This document shows, piece by piece, positions 23,322 through 35,400 of a stretch of DNA of 64,000 bases. The stretch comes from Nectonema munidae. Lineage: Eukaryota > Nematomorpha > Nectonematoida > Nectonematidae. The notes beneath the pieces are model-generated. The model saw only the letters and a list, made by a program, of their open reading frames with translations, was not told the DNA's origin and did not search any database. Numbering within the stretch: position 1 is the first letter of the stretch; every line of letters starts with the position of its first letter. The position numbers and the translations under genes were made by a program. The DNA is taken from assembly GCA_030549495.1 (NCBI GenBank), contig JAUIRK010000015.1:1-64000 (forward strand), written 5' to 3'.

Positions 23322-23402
23322 CCAGTCTAAAGTTGGAGCCCAGGAGTTATTTCTTTTATCATGTTCATCAGGCAAAATGAAGACATTTGATCCAGCCTTT
23401 TC
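23322..23402 (-). CDS. HID1: HID1 exon with NSWAPTLDW block
   Basis: This exon is 81 bases, 27 codons, in phase with the preceding exon. Its acceptor is TTTGTAG and its donor GTTTGT. It reads EKAGSNVFILPDEHDKRNN then SWAPTLDW, which aligns with the QWSPTPEW block that precedes the conserved HID1 C-terminus. The donor is not ideal. Confidence 0.75.
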
Positions 23403-26400
23403 CTACAAATAAAAACATAAATTCTTTTCCTTTGAAGAATAAAAATAAAACTACGATAATATACACTTGTTCTATACCTATAAAAGTTTATAAACTGAAA
23501 TAACTCTTCAGGTGATAAAAGGAACAGATTTCGTTCCTTAACTTTTTAAGGTAAAAAGTAGGAAAATATGACAAAAGTTTGAAATGAAAAAATCGGTGCA
23601 GTTATAAATACCTTTTTTTTTGTAAAAAACATTTAATAATTGACTCGTCTCCATAGCAACCCTTTCTATTCGTTAAGGTAAGTGTGTGTTTTCTTTGAGC
23701 TTCTTTCGAATTGTGAGAAAGTAGGGTTTGATACTGCACTCAAAACAAAGACATGGCAGTAATAAAGCCACACATCTAGACAACCTTTGCCAAGCCTGGA
23801 TTCGGTCATGATTAATGATACATAGATAGGCTGTACTAGATCAGCATGTATTTAGGAATATATAAAATATTTGTATGTAATGGATGATGTTGAAACTCTT
23901 CGAAATATCGTTTTCATTTTATAGCATCAAGATATCGCATTGATCTGACTGAGAGAATGAGATAAGGACATTTATTACAGTTCTAGTATGCTTTTATTCA
24001 TCAGAATAAATCCAGTTATACGCAGAGTAGATAAATAAATGTCTTAGGTACACGAAAAGTATTTTCCTTATACAGCGGGAGGCAAAAATATTGAACACAT
24101 GTAGAATATGTGTGTAATTATTTTTATACTGTATTTATATGAACAAAAAGTCAATCTCCCCATTTTAAATACACATTTAATGTGTAAAAAGGTAGGAATG
24201 AGAATAAATGCCAAAGGTAACAAATTAACCTGGACAAAAGTGTACAAATTATTCCAATGTTTATACATGTGACGGTATATAGGAGTGGGCAAGTGAGGCT
24301 CTTAGACTCTTAGTAATATTTAAAGCGGCTATTTAATGTAATTTTTTTTGCATAAATCTCAATACTTTTTGGATATCTCTAAAAAAACGCAAAAAAGAAG
24401 GAAGATATGCAACAACCTATTATAAATGTACCCACTTAGATTAAACATATTTCTAACCGTCACCTATAATTTCTTGTTTATTATTTAATTTGATACTTAT
24501 TTAAAATAAAATTAGTTCGGTGTTTGATATGATATAAAAACAACAGGGAGACAATAAAGATGTAAAAATGAATGCGTTTTTGAAAGGAAATGCGAATAAT
24601 CCATTATCTATCTTATAGCACTACTAAAAAGAATTAGTAGAGTGTTAAAAGTAACTTAATTAAGCCTAAAAATATTTACACTAACATCAAATTTGAATAT
24701 TTTATTTTTTTTCATATCTTAGTTTAAGAAGGGTCAAGTTATCATATAAATTAGACTAAAATTAAATCATCTCAAATATTGATTGCTAATTATTATTTTT
24801 AATTTTTAAATGTATTTTCAAACATTGATACTTTAATTTTGTAGTCTACGGCATCACTGTTAAGTATATTTGAACAAAGCTCTATTTATTTTTACTAAAT
24901 TGCCTGAGACAAAATTAAATTTATTATAAGTATGTTTTTTCAAGTTCTTTGATTTTTAAATTTAATAAGTATATAATAGGTCAGGCAAGCCTCAAAATCC
25001 ATGTTATCTCGCGCATGGTTTGCCAGACCACCGATATTTTTTTATTATGATGATTACAAAGTTAAATTGTAAGTACATATGATATTTCATTAAATTTTAT
25101 GATATTATTCAAAAAAATACAATTTAGTATTTGGTTTCTCTCCCAGAAATTGAAAAAAGTGTATTCATAGTATCAACCAAAGTTTGAAAAAATAAATTAA
25201 CATGTGTAGTTAGAGTAATATATATGGTTTTTTGATCCAATACGTTCGTCTTGCATTTTCCCAATTTAATTCCTGAACGATTTTAAAATTGATGAAAAAT
25301 AATATATAATAGTGTCTCTGTTCATGCGCTAACTGTCTAAATCATGAAGAATTATTCAGTATACAAACTAACATCTAGCAATCCTGTTTCTGTCTAATAA
25401 AGGCGTGTGTTTGTTGCCATTTCACGCTACGCAAGACAGATATACTAGATTTATTTATTCCAAAAACGTAATCGCAATAACGCGTAACGGAATGCAACAA
25501 CGGCGTACTGTAATAGATCAAAAAGCGCCGTATTAAAACAGAACGAGGCTCTCAATGAGTATCTTGAACTCATTTCTGAATTCGACTCCATCATCCATTC
25601 GCTCTAATGAGCAGGAGCAGTGTATTTCTGAATTTGACTCCAAAGTGAAAAATATAGCTCCGACTTCAAAGCAAAGAATTATAGCTCTATTTATTTTCCA
25701 ATAAATACATTATCACCTGGGAAAACTAATGAACCTAGCTCAGCTCAATATAAAGAATGTAGAATATAAAAAAAACTTACACATACAGTAGGCCTCGTAT
25801 CAGGTATTGATGGTAGGTGCATTTGCTGTTTGTCGGCTGGATCGCTGTTCTCCTCACCACAAATCAAATGATTGAATTGGTGGTCTGCGTTATAATTGCT
25901 GCAATCGATCTCTGCGTCGAACTGGGGATGGTGGTACACAATCTTACTTTTACTCACTGATTCACTTTTAATGTCATCACAACTTTCACTTCCATGATGC
26001 TCATCGCTACCATTTTGATCAAAAGAAACGTCGTATTCTCCTTCACTGTGACTCTTTGGGGAACGCAAAATAGCTCTATTGGAATCGTGATTAGTGAACA
26101 AATGATCTTCATCATCAGTAGTCATTCGTGATGGCGACTTATGAGTAAAGTCAAGACTAGACGAATTACTACTCAAATGATTCACTTTTGATTGAAGGCG
26201 TGAAGTCGATTTGTTATTGTTTAATGTAAAATTAAACAAATTGTGAAAAATGAACCTATGCGATATGATTTGATATATTAGATTAGAGTTTCCTGAAAAA
26301 GAGCGAATTTTAAAATAATTAATCATTCCAGATGGAACATAAACTGGGTATGAAAAAATTTGAAATGGCAACTCACCATCAAATTGATATTGAATTATAT

Positions 26401-29400
26401 TGTTGAATGCTTCGAGTAATAAAAAAAGAAATGTGTGATTGTGGGGCTGAGCAAGCAGAAATGATGGAACGGATAGTGCCTAAGAAAAGATTTTTGAAAA
26501 ATAGCCAATTAAAATGAAAGTACAACTTATTGAACTTTTACTTGTAAAAGTTTGACCAAATTATTCGCCGTATTCATTGAAAGGCTCTTGATGTATGGAG
26601 AAACTGAAAAAGGATAAAATAATGGAGATAAATTTTTTACAAGCATTTAAATGTACTCGGTGATAAATATATGGTTCTTATTGCTATATTAGAAATGATC
26701 TTATAAAGAGCCTTTAATGCTGTTTATGCCGAGGTGAAAATTGAGGTTGAGCTCTCATTTTCTATAAAATACCTCTAATGGCACATGCGTCTCCTATAGC
26801 CTGTCTTCAGATCTGCCTTCACGTGGCGGGGTTGTTTAAAACTAAATGATCTAAGGCGAAAGCGAGTAACAGGCGCTTATATCTGTAGCTCCGGGTAAAA
26901 TCAACTCGTTAGCCTTGGTTGGCTGTGGTTCTAGGAGAAAATAACTCTGATTTTAAATTTCCACTGCCTTGTGGTTAAGTACTTGGTTGTACAAAGGCTA
27001 TTGGTTTCCAGTCCTGAATGAAAAACTGGTTTGGCGCCAGGAAGGGCATCCTGTCTGTAAAATCCCTTTGCTTCTATTTACATAATGCAGCTACAAAAAT
27101 ACTATAATTGTGATAAGAGTTCCCAATTGTATACTCTCCGGCATTTTGGGGCTAACAAAACTACGGAGAAAGATGTTAATTCAACGACGCTTTCTACAAA
27201 ACAAACTCAATATTCTAACTTTTCTAAGAAACCCAAGGATTCGGAATTGTTTATGAGAGGAGAACCGTGGCGTTGTCTTAGATTTGCGAGCTTAAATGTT
27301 GGTTCTATGGTTGGAAAAAGCTATGAAGTGGCAAACATGCTATCAAATATAAAGGTTGCAATAGCGGGTGTTCAAGAAGTTAGATATAAGAACGAGGGGA
27401 CAAAACTTATTAATTCCGATACTGTATGTTACAAGTTATACTGGTGTGGAAATAGAGATGGTACTGGTGGAGTTGGTATTGGTTAAAGAAGAGTTTTTTG
27501 GCAAAGTTGTGAGTGTTAAACGAGTAAATAACAGAATAATATTAATTGAGTTGATGATTGAAGGCGAAGTCATCACCGTTGTTTCAGTGTATGCTCCACA
27601 GGTTGGTCTAAGTGCAGAAGAAAAAGATACGTTTTATGAAGCCCTTTCTGAGGAGATTAAGAAAATCAATGAAAGATGCATTATCTTGGGTGATTTTAAC
27701 GGACACGTTGGTCGAGCAAGTGACGGTTTTGATGGAGCTCATGGGGGTTATAGTTACGGCAAAAGAAATGATGAAGGAATGAAACTCCTAGAATTTGCTG
27801 ACTCTTTTGATTTTAGAATAGGTAATACATGGTTCAAAAAAGATGATGAAAAGCTTATAACTTATGAATCTGGGATCAATAGAACAGTTACTGATTACAT
27901 TTTGTATAATAAACATAAAAAAGTGAAAAATGTCAAAGTCATACCAGGAGAAGAAGTGCTAACACAGCATAAACTTCTTACCATAGACATGTTGTTCAAA
28001 ACATGCAAATCCAAAGAGAAAACAATAAAAAGAACAAAGGTAAAGACTTGCAATCTTAAATTTCAATCAGTGAAAGATAAACTGAAAACTGAGATAGCTT
28101 GTAAAATTGATAAAGAGAAAAAATGGGATGAAATAATGAAGGATTTATCAAAAGTGGCAAAGAGTGTTTGTGGCGTTTTAAAATCAGTAAGTAGAAAAAG
28201 CAGCTGGTGGTGGAACCTTGACACAGTTAAACTTGCAATCAAAACAAAGAAAGAAAAGAATAAGATATGGAGAAAAGACAGGGGTGAAGAGTCCAGAAAA
28301 GAATATGTACATTCTAAGAAAAACGCTAAAAGAGTAATAGCCAACGCGATGAATGATGAAGTTGAAAAAGAAATAGTACGGATTGAAAATCTGAAGGAAG
28401 AAGTGAAAGTGAGGAATATATTCCGAATGGCAAAAAGTGAATCTAGAAAGAAATAGGATATAATTGGTAGTGTATGCATAAGAGATAATGAAGGTACATT
28501 ACATTCAACAACGGTCGCCAAACTCAAAGTATGGAAGGACTATTTTTCAAATCTGTTGAACCGAAAAAACACACTTGAAAGTAATTTAGTTATGAAGTTA
28601 AATGAAGGTCCTGCGAACATAATATCGAGAAAAGAAGTCGAAGACGCCATCATGTCAATAAAAAGTGGGAAAAGCAGTGGACATAGTGATGTTTCAATTG
28701 AAGTTTTAAAGTTGTGGGCTGGAAGATAAACTTGCAGACATAGGGAACCGAATGATGTACGGAGAAAACATGCCCGAAGGTTGGCGAAAGAGTGTTTTAG
28801 TGCCACTTTATAAAGGTAAAGGTGATGTAAAAGATTGCTCAAACTACAGAAGTATAAAACTGCTTGAACACCCTATGAAAATTTTAGAGAGAGTTTTTGA
28901 AAAAAGAATTCGTTAGAATAGATGAAATTCAGATGGGTTTTATGCCAAACAAGAGCACAATAGACGCCGTATTTATTGTTCGACAATTAATAGAGAAACA
29001 TATGAAAGTTGGAAAAGATCTTTTCCTCTCATTTATCGATCTCGAAAAAGTTTTTGACTGCGTCCAAAGAGATGTCATTTTCTGGGCTCTTAGACAAAAG
29101 GGCGTTTTGAAGTATGAAGTGAGAGCTGTTATTGAAATGTATAACTATGCCAAAACTGCTGTTAGAGTAGATGGAAAAATATCAAAATGGTTTTCAACAG
29201 GGGTCGGCGTTCATTAAGGCTCGGTGTTGAGCCCCTTATTGTTTGTTATTGTAATGGATGCGATTTCTGATACGATTGTTAAAAATCACAGAGAATTTTT
29301 ATACGCTGATGATCTGGTTTTAGCTGCAAATACCTTGAATAATTTGAGTGACAAGTACGTGGCATGGAAAAAGGTTCTAGAAGACAAAGGCTTGAAGATC

Positions 29401-32400
29401 AACGTAAGCAAAACCAAAGTTATGATTTTTAAGACGAAAAATATGTTGAGAAATGCCATCAGCAACGTTGATCCTTGCTCTTGTTGTGGGGAAAGAGTTG
29501 TTCGTAATGCAATACAATGCTTCAAATATGAGAAGTGGGTGCATAAGAGATGCACTACAATCAAGGGCTCTTTGCAAAACGTGAAAAGTTTTGTCTGTCG
29601 AAGATGTCAATTAGAAGCAGATAAACTTGAAAAAATGGAAAAGAATGTGAAGTTAGGCACGGATGAGGTGGATGTTGTGCAGAGTTTCTGTTATTTGGGA
29701 GACATGCTTGATGATTCTGGAGATTCTTCCAAATCTGTGACAGCCAGGATTCGATGTGGGTGGACGAAGTTCAAGGAAATTTCGGGTCTTCTTTGTGGAA
29801 AAATCCCCTCGTTGAAGCTGAAAACCAGACTCTATCAGGTATATGTAAGAAGTGCGATGTGCTATGGAAGCGAATGCTGGGTTCTTAAAAAAGCTGATAC
29901 AAAAAGAATGATGAGTACTGAGATGAAAATGATACGGATGATGAATGGAAAAACTCTAAAAGACAGGCTTACCAATGATTACCTAAGGCGAAAGATGGGA
30001 ATAATTTGCATAGAAGAGTACATGGAAGAAAACAGACTGAGATGGTTCGGGCATTTGGAAAGAATGGACGATGTCAGATTGACTAAAAGTATCAAAAATG
30101 AAGTGGTTGAAGGAAAGGCGAAGAGGGGACGCCCCAAGAAGACTTGGATTAAAGCAGTAGTAGAAAACATGGCCAAAAGAAAAGTAAAAGCGGAAGATGC
30201 TCAATGTAGAAAAACATGGAAAAGAAGCTACAAACAAATGGCCAACCCTGGTTAGCTGGGAAAACGGCCATGCCCGGAAGGGCAAATGGATGATGATCTT
30301 ATAAATGGCGAACAAATCGTGAAGGTTATTGTAGCTGAAATTAATATAAAAAACCAAAATACAAGAGAATAAGACGCAGAAAGAAGAGTTCACAATTAGA
30401 AAATTGAAAAATAACACAAAAGCGTGAAAAATCCCCTAACTTGTAGACCAAAGGACAAAAATTTGAAGAGCAATGAACACAAGGAGGTGAAAAAACGCAC
30501 ACAATACAACAAATAAGACTTTCCTTAAATGTCATAAACACTAATTTTCAATAGCATTAAATGACAATATATTTGTTTTAAAATATAAAGAATGCCTTTA
30601 TTACAAGTTAGCAATTTAGAAAATTACACACTGGCACAAATTCTAAAAAGCATATATAATAATACATAATACAAATGAACTCAGCCACTTGATTAAAGGA
30701 GATTATAACAAAATTTACTATTAACAATGATTGTTAGCATTGATTCAAACATCGTGTACACATTGAGCTGACCACTCACAAAGACTTTGAAAATAACCTA
30801 TACAGAAAGGATAAATCGATTAGAAGAAGGCACTATACGTCATAATGCACACTTACATTGAGTAAGAGATCTGCGTGATTGCCACAAAAAGAAGAAATGT
30901 CTTGAAACTGCTTGCCAGTGTAGGTTTTATTTAAGACAACTCCAAAGTTTCGCTCCCCACTGAACAACAGAATGACGAAGATGCACATGTGAAGAAAGCA
31001 GGGATTAGCTAAGAAAAACAAAATAATGAAGGTAAAGACAAAACGAAAACGCGAGACAAATCACTTCTTTCTATTCTGCACTGATTAAACATGTGAAGCA
31101 GTGGAACCAAAAAATCTAGGAGAATTGTGCTTCTGACTGTGTATAAAAAGAACTTCTAAAATGAATCCCAATGCACGCAACGAATGAATCAGGAAACTAA
31201 TCAATACTATGTTGATTGTGGAGATTTGCCAGAAGAGAATGAGGGATTCTTGGTGCATCCAAAGCTCAGATGCTTTTGTTGAGTTTGACGAAGAGGACGA
31301 CTGAAAGGACTGAAAGAGACGCACAAAGCCACAAAACATGAAATAGAAATCAGATGAAAGATGAAGGCGTGCCACATAGAAAGAAAATGTATTTTCATTC
31401 GTGCTTTCCTTAACATATACAATTTAAAAGGGTTGTTGTTGTTTACCTCCAACAGGCGGTCATCTGGACGTCGATAGTCCGTTGGTAAGCGCTCCATTAA
31501 ACTTAATAGCCAGACCGCACCCCACCTTACGAGCAGACTAGTAACTCCTGCTGCGTTGGTCTTTATATCTATTGGTGTGATGTAAGTAAGCGTGGGCATT
31601 CAAAGAGGTGTTTAGTGTTGTGAGGATATATGCGTCATAATAGACAAGTGGGGTTATGGTGGACAGAAGGTTAATTTTGTGCATATAATATAAAAGGGTT
31701 GGAAAAATCCCAAATAAACAGGAATCTCAAAACTACCTTAAATCTTGATTCTTTTTACTCATTATCATAAGTTCAAAAAACAGGAATCTCAAACTTTTTG
31801 ATACATAAATATCATATATGTATATGTGTGATGTATTTTAATGCTTTGAACCATTTAAAATGTTAACTAAGAAATTATATTTCTTAGTTAAATTTTTTTT
31901 ATCAAGATTACATTAAATTATAAAATCCTTTTAGTGCTTCATTTTAAAAATTTTCGATTTACTTTTAGTGTAAACTTTCAAATTGTTAGGAATGATTAAC
32001 ATATTCTTTTGCATTAAAAATTTCAAACTATGATTATAAAAGCAATTAATTCAAAAGATATTCATCACACAAAGCAAAGTGTTTTTGTAAATACATAATC
32101 CTATTTCTATAAAATAAAGATTTTGATAGGAGGCACTTGACAGTTGAGAACAGTTGTAGCATTTTAAATCAACTATTAGACTGTCATGAAAACAAAACGT
32201 TGAAGATTGACATCGCTAATTAAATTCTTTGCGAACAGTCGTCTAATTAAAACGAGAGGATGTACTTTAAATGACCGGGCGTTGACAGGCTTTTATAGGA
32301 AACACTATTCCTGAGTAAAATCCATATTTTAACTATAAAATATTCGCTACGAGCACAAAATAAAGTAAGTTTAAAAGTAAAAAACTTTTTAATTCATTCT

Positions 32401-35400
32401 TAAAATGCAAATTATAAAATATATATCAATTAAAAGGTAAAATTATTCAAATATCCACTGTGAAAAAGTCAAAATTTAATGTTAAATGGTCGGTTCTGTA
32501 CGTAAATTTTACCAAATTGAGGTTTGATTCGCATGAAAAAGGAAAACAAGAAATGGATAAAATATCAAAGATTTGGGCAAATCAGCTCGTCCCATTTGAC
32601 CCTTTGAACAATGGTGGCATATTTTTGTCCTTTTGAAGAAATAATATAGGTTGACTATCACTAATCTAGCAATCAATAATAATACGGTACGATCACTAAT
32701 CCGCCATTGATTTTGTTTTCTTCCTCTCCAGACAGTTCAATTAAAACTACCGTTATCTTATTTTCTGCTTTTAGCAATGCCAAATTTAATGCTTTATTCA
32801 AATGAATCTTATTCTATTCCATTAACCAAAATAAAGTTTATAAGGTAAATTAAAAATTTTTAACTCAAAGATGTGGTGATTACTTTTTAAAGTTTGGTGT
32901 ATTTTAACTTAATACTTGTCTAATACGTCACGCTCCAAGTCTCAATGATGCCGAATTAGTGATAGTCAAACTATAGTTCCCGTGAGAAAGAATAACTGGG
33001 AAAAAGTAATGCAAATATCTATCTATTTAACATAAAATTCATCCAGAAATAGCAGTAACATCTCTACATATTGAACACCGTTGGGAGTCAATAAACCTTA
33101 AATTATATAAGTGTTAAAGGTGTTACATTAGTTTACAAGGACGACTTGACACTTTAAAAAGTGTTCTCAGTATAGGTGAGCACTAACGATCTACACATGC
33201 AATAGTTGCTTTTATGCTTTTTATGCATTTTTATTCTCAAAAAGCGTATATAAGATTGCATTTCTTCTGTTAATAAGTTTTCAAATCGCTTAAAGTTTGA
33301 TTCTTTAAAGCTTTCAAACGGCCAGCTATCGACTGCAATCTCTCCAAAAACATTTATAATAATGCTGGATTTGCTCAAATTCCTTTACATATTTATTTAC
33401 TTACTCTTTATTTCCATCCTTTTCTTGTTATCATGTTCTATAATATTTGCTTGATCTGCCTGCACACATTGTTTATATTAAATTCCTTTTAACCTATAGT
33501 TTTATATTTTGAATTTCATGTAAATCTGAAGCTCTTGACGAACACGAATCCTAGTTTCCATTTAAATGATAGGGAGCCCAAATCAAATGGGAGATTTGTT
33601 CCTCAAAAGATCATAAATATTTTACCTGTTCGCTACCATGCTTTTTTAAAACTGAAGCTCTTTTTTTGCTGTAACTCAAGACAACGATCAAAATGTGAAG
33701 ACAGGCTTCCACAAGAGCAGTATGGTGTTGTCCAGCTTTATAATATATCAAAAAAATAAATAAATATCAAATAAAAAAGTGAAAACGCAAAAGAAAAACT
33801 TGAAGAGAAGGGAGAAAAATGGAAATTTGATGAAGAGCGAACATCACAAGTCAAAACAGTGTTGATCATGGATGTGAATAAAGGCAGGGCGTGGTGATTG
33901 TTTGGACTGCAGAAAAAGGATAGACACGAAGCATTGATGGATGAAGTTGGCTTGCTTTCTAAATTAATGCGAATACAGTGAATTCGATGACAAACCATAT
34001 CTTGACCAAAGCGGTGCTGCTTAAACTTACTTCCGTGAATAAGTGTTCCCAAAAATTCAAACCTCTCGTAAGTAGACGAGGGATTTTTCAATTTTAATCT
34101 TCACATATAACGATAACGCACCAAGATCAACACCAGAATTTAATAACCATAATTTTTGAAAATCAAGATTTTTTACTCAAAGACCGTAGCAATGGAAATG
34201 GAAAACTTTAGTGTAATAAATAAGGATTGAAACAAAATAAAAATTTATTGAAGGGGCTGAGATTGTTGCTGGTGGTGATAGACTAGCCTGTTCTATCTAT
34301 TTATAATTGATTTCCTTCTTTCATGGCGAAGCTCGGCTTCTACGAGGAAGCTAGTGCAAAATGCTAACATGAGACACTACTTTTGAACAAAAAACCTAAA
34401 ATATTCCCTGAAATAATGTTAGCGACCTTACAGAGTCGTTGAGGAACCATTTGACAACCAATGATCTAAAGCATTAGTTCCTGTCCTTTTTTTCTCATGG
34501 ACCACCTTTCTGTTCTTTTTTCTCACCCTCAATATCTAATCGTCAAAAGAAAGCATTTTGATAACAAATTGTCATTTTTGATAGCACATTTTTTCTATAA
34601 GGGTTCTCCTATTTTATGGCTATACTGAATCGAGATGCTATAGAGTGATCGGTATAGAGGCAAGGAAAGTAACCCTAACCGTTTTATCAAGGTGACAGCT
34701 AAGACAGGTTTTACCGTAGTAATATCACTAAAATAATACAAATAAAAACAAATGTAGGGGATTTTAAATGTTTCGATAGTCAAACCTGTCTTAGTGACCC
34801 ACTGTCAATAGCGACCTAATTTCTTCCTCCCAAAAGAAATTCAATTAGCGTTACCCTTTATTTAGCGATACACTCTCCTACGCGACATACGACCATGTTT
34901 TCAGACTCAAGCTATTTGAAAAAACCTTTATTAGACGACGGTTTTGAGAAAAGATATAGCTGTTAGAAACTTAACAGAAATGATGCATTTATTTCCTTTC
35001 CCTAGTAAAACTGACATAATATCAATGAAAAAAGCGATGAATCTTCTTGAATGACACACTTGCAGCAATACTTCTTACAATCAATATCAAATGAAAAGGA
35101 ACAAACACGATCAGTTAAAAGCATTACTTCATTCTAAGCTATGGCAAAAATAGTATAAATGTGTTACAGCATGTTTAAAATGATATGTGTAACAGCATAA
35201 GCGAAAACAGTGGATTTGGACTCAGCAAAAGACAAATAAACGGCATATTTTGAAAACATCTTTATCTAAGCAGTACTACAATTTTTTTATTGCCAGTTAT
35301 TTTCATCTTGTTTCATTTGTACCATCCTATTCTATATCTTTATTTTTTTTCCAAGTAAATTATCAGTTAAAATTTTCAATTAGCAATCTGCATATTCACA

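Noticed and set aside
25130-25200. Reverse-strand FQTLVDTMNTLF as a HID1 exon
   Set aside because: It lies upstream of the NSWAPTLDW exon at 23402, so the order is wrong.
28063-28527. 154-codon minus-strand frame
   Set aside because: It is antisense to the LINE endonuclease and linker region.
30294-30345. Reverse-strand YNNLHDLFAIYKII after a TTTCAG, as a HID1 exon split by the RTE-like LINE
   Set aside because: It starts out of phase with the previous exon and has no donor. The true exon (FESMLTIIVN) was found at 30797-30719.
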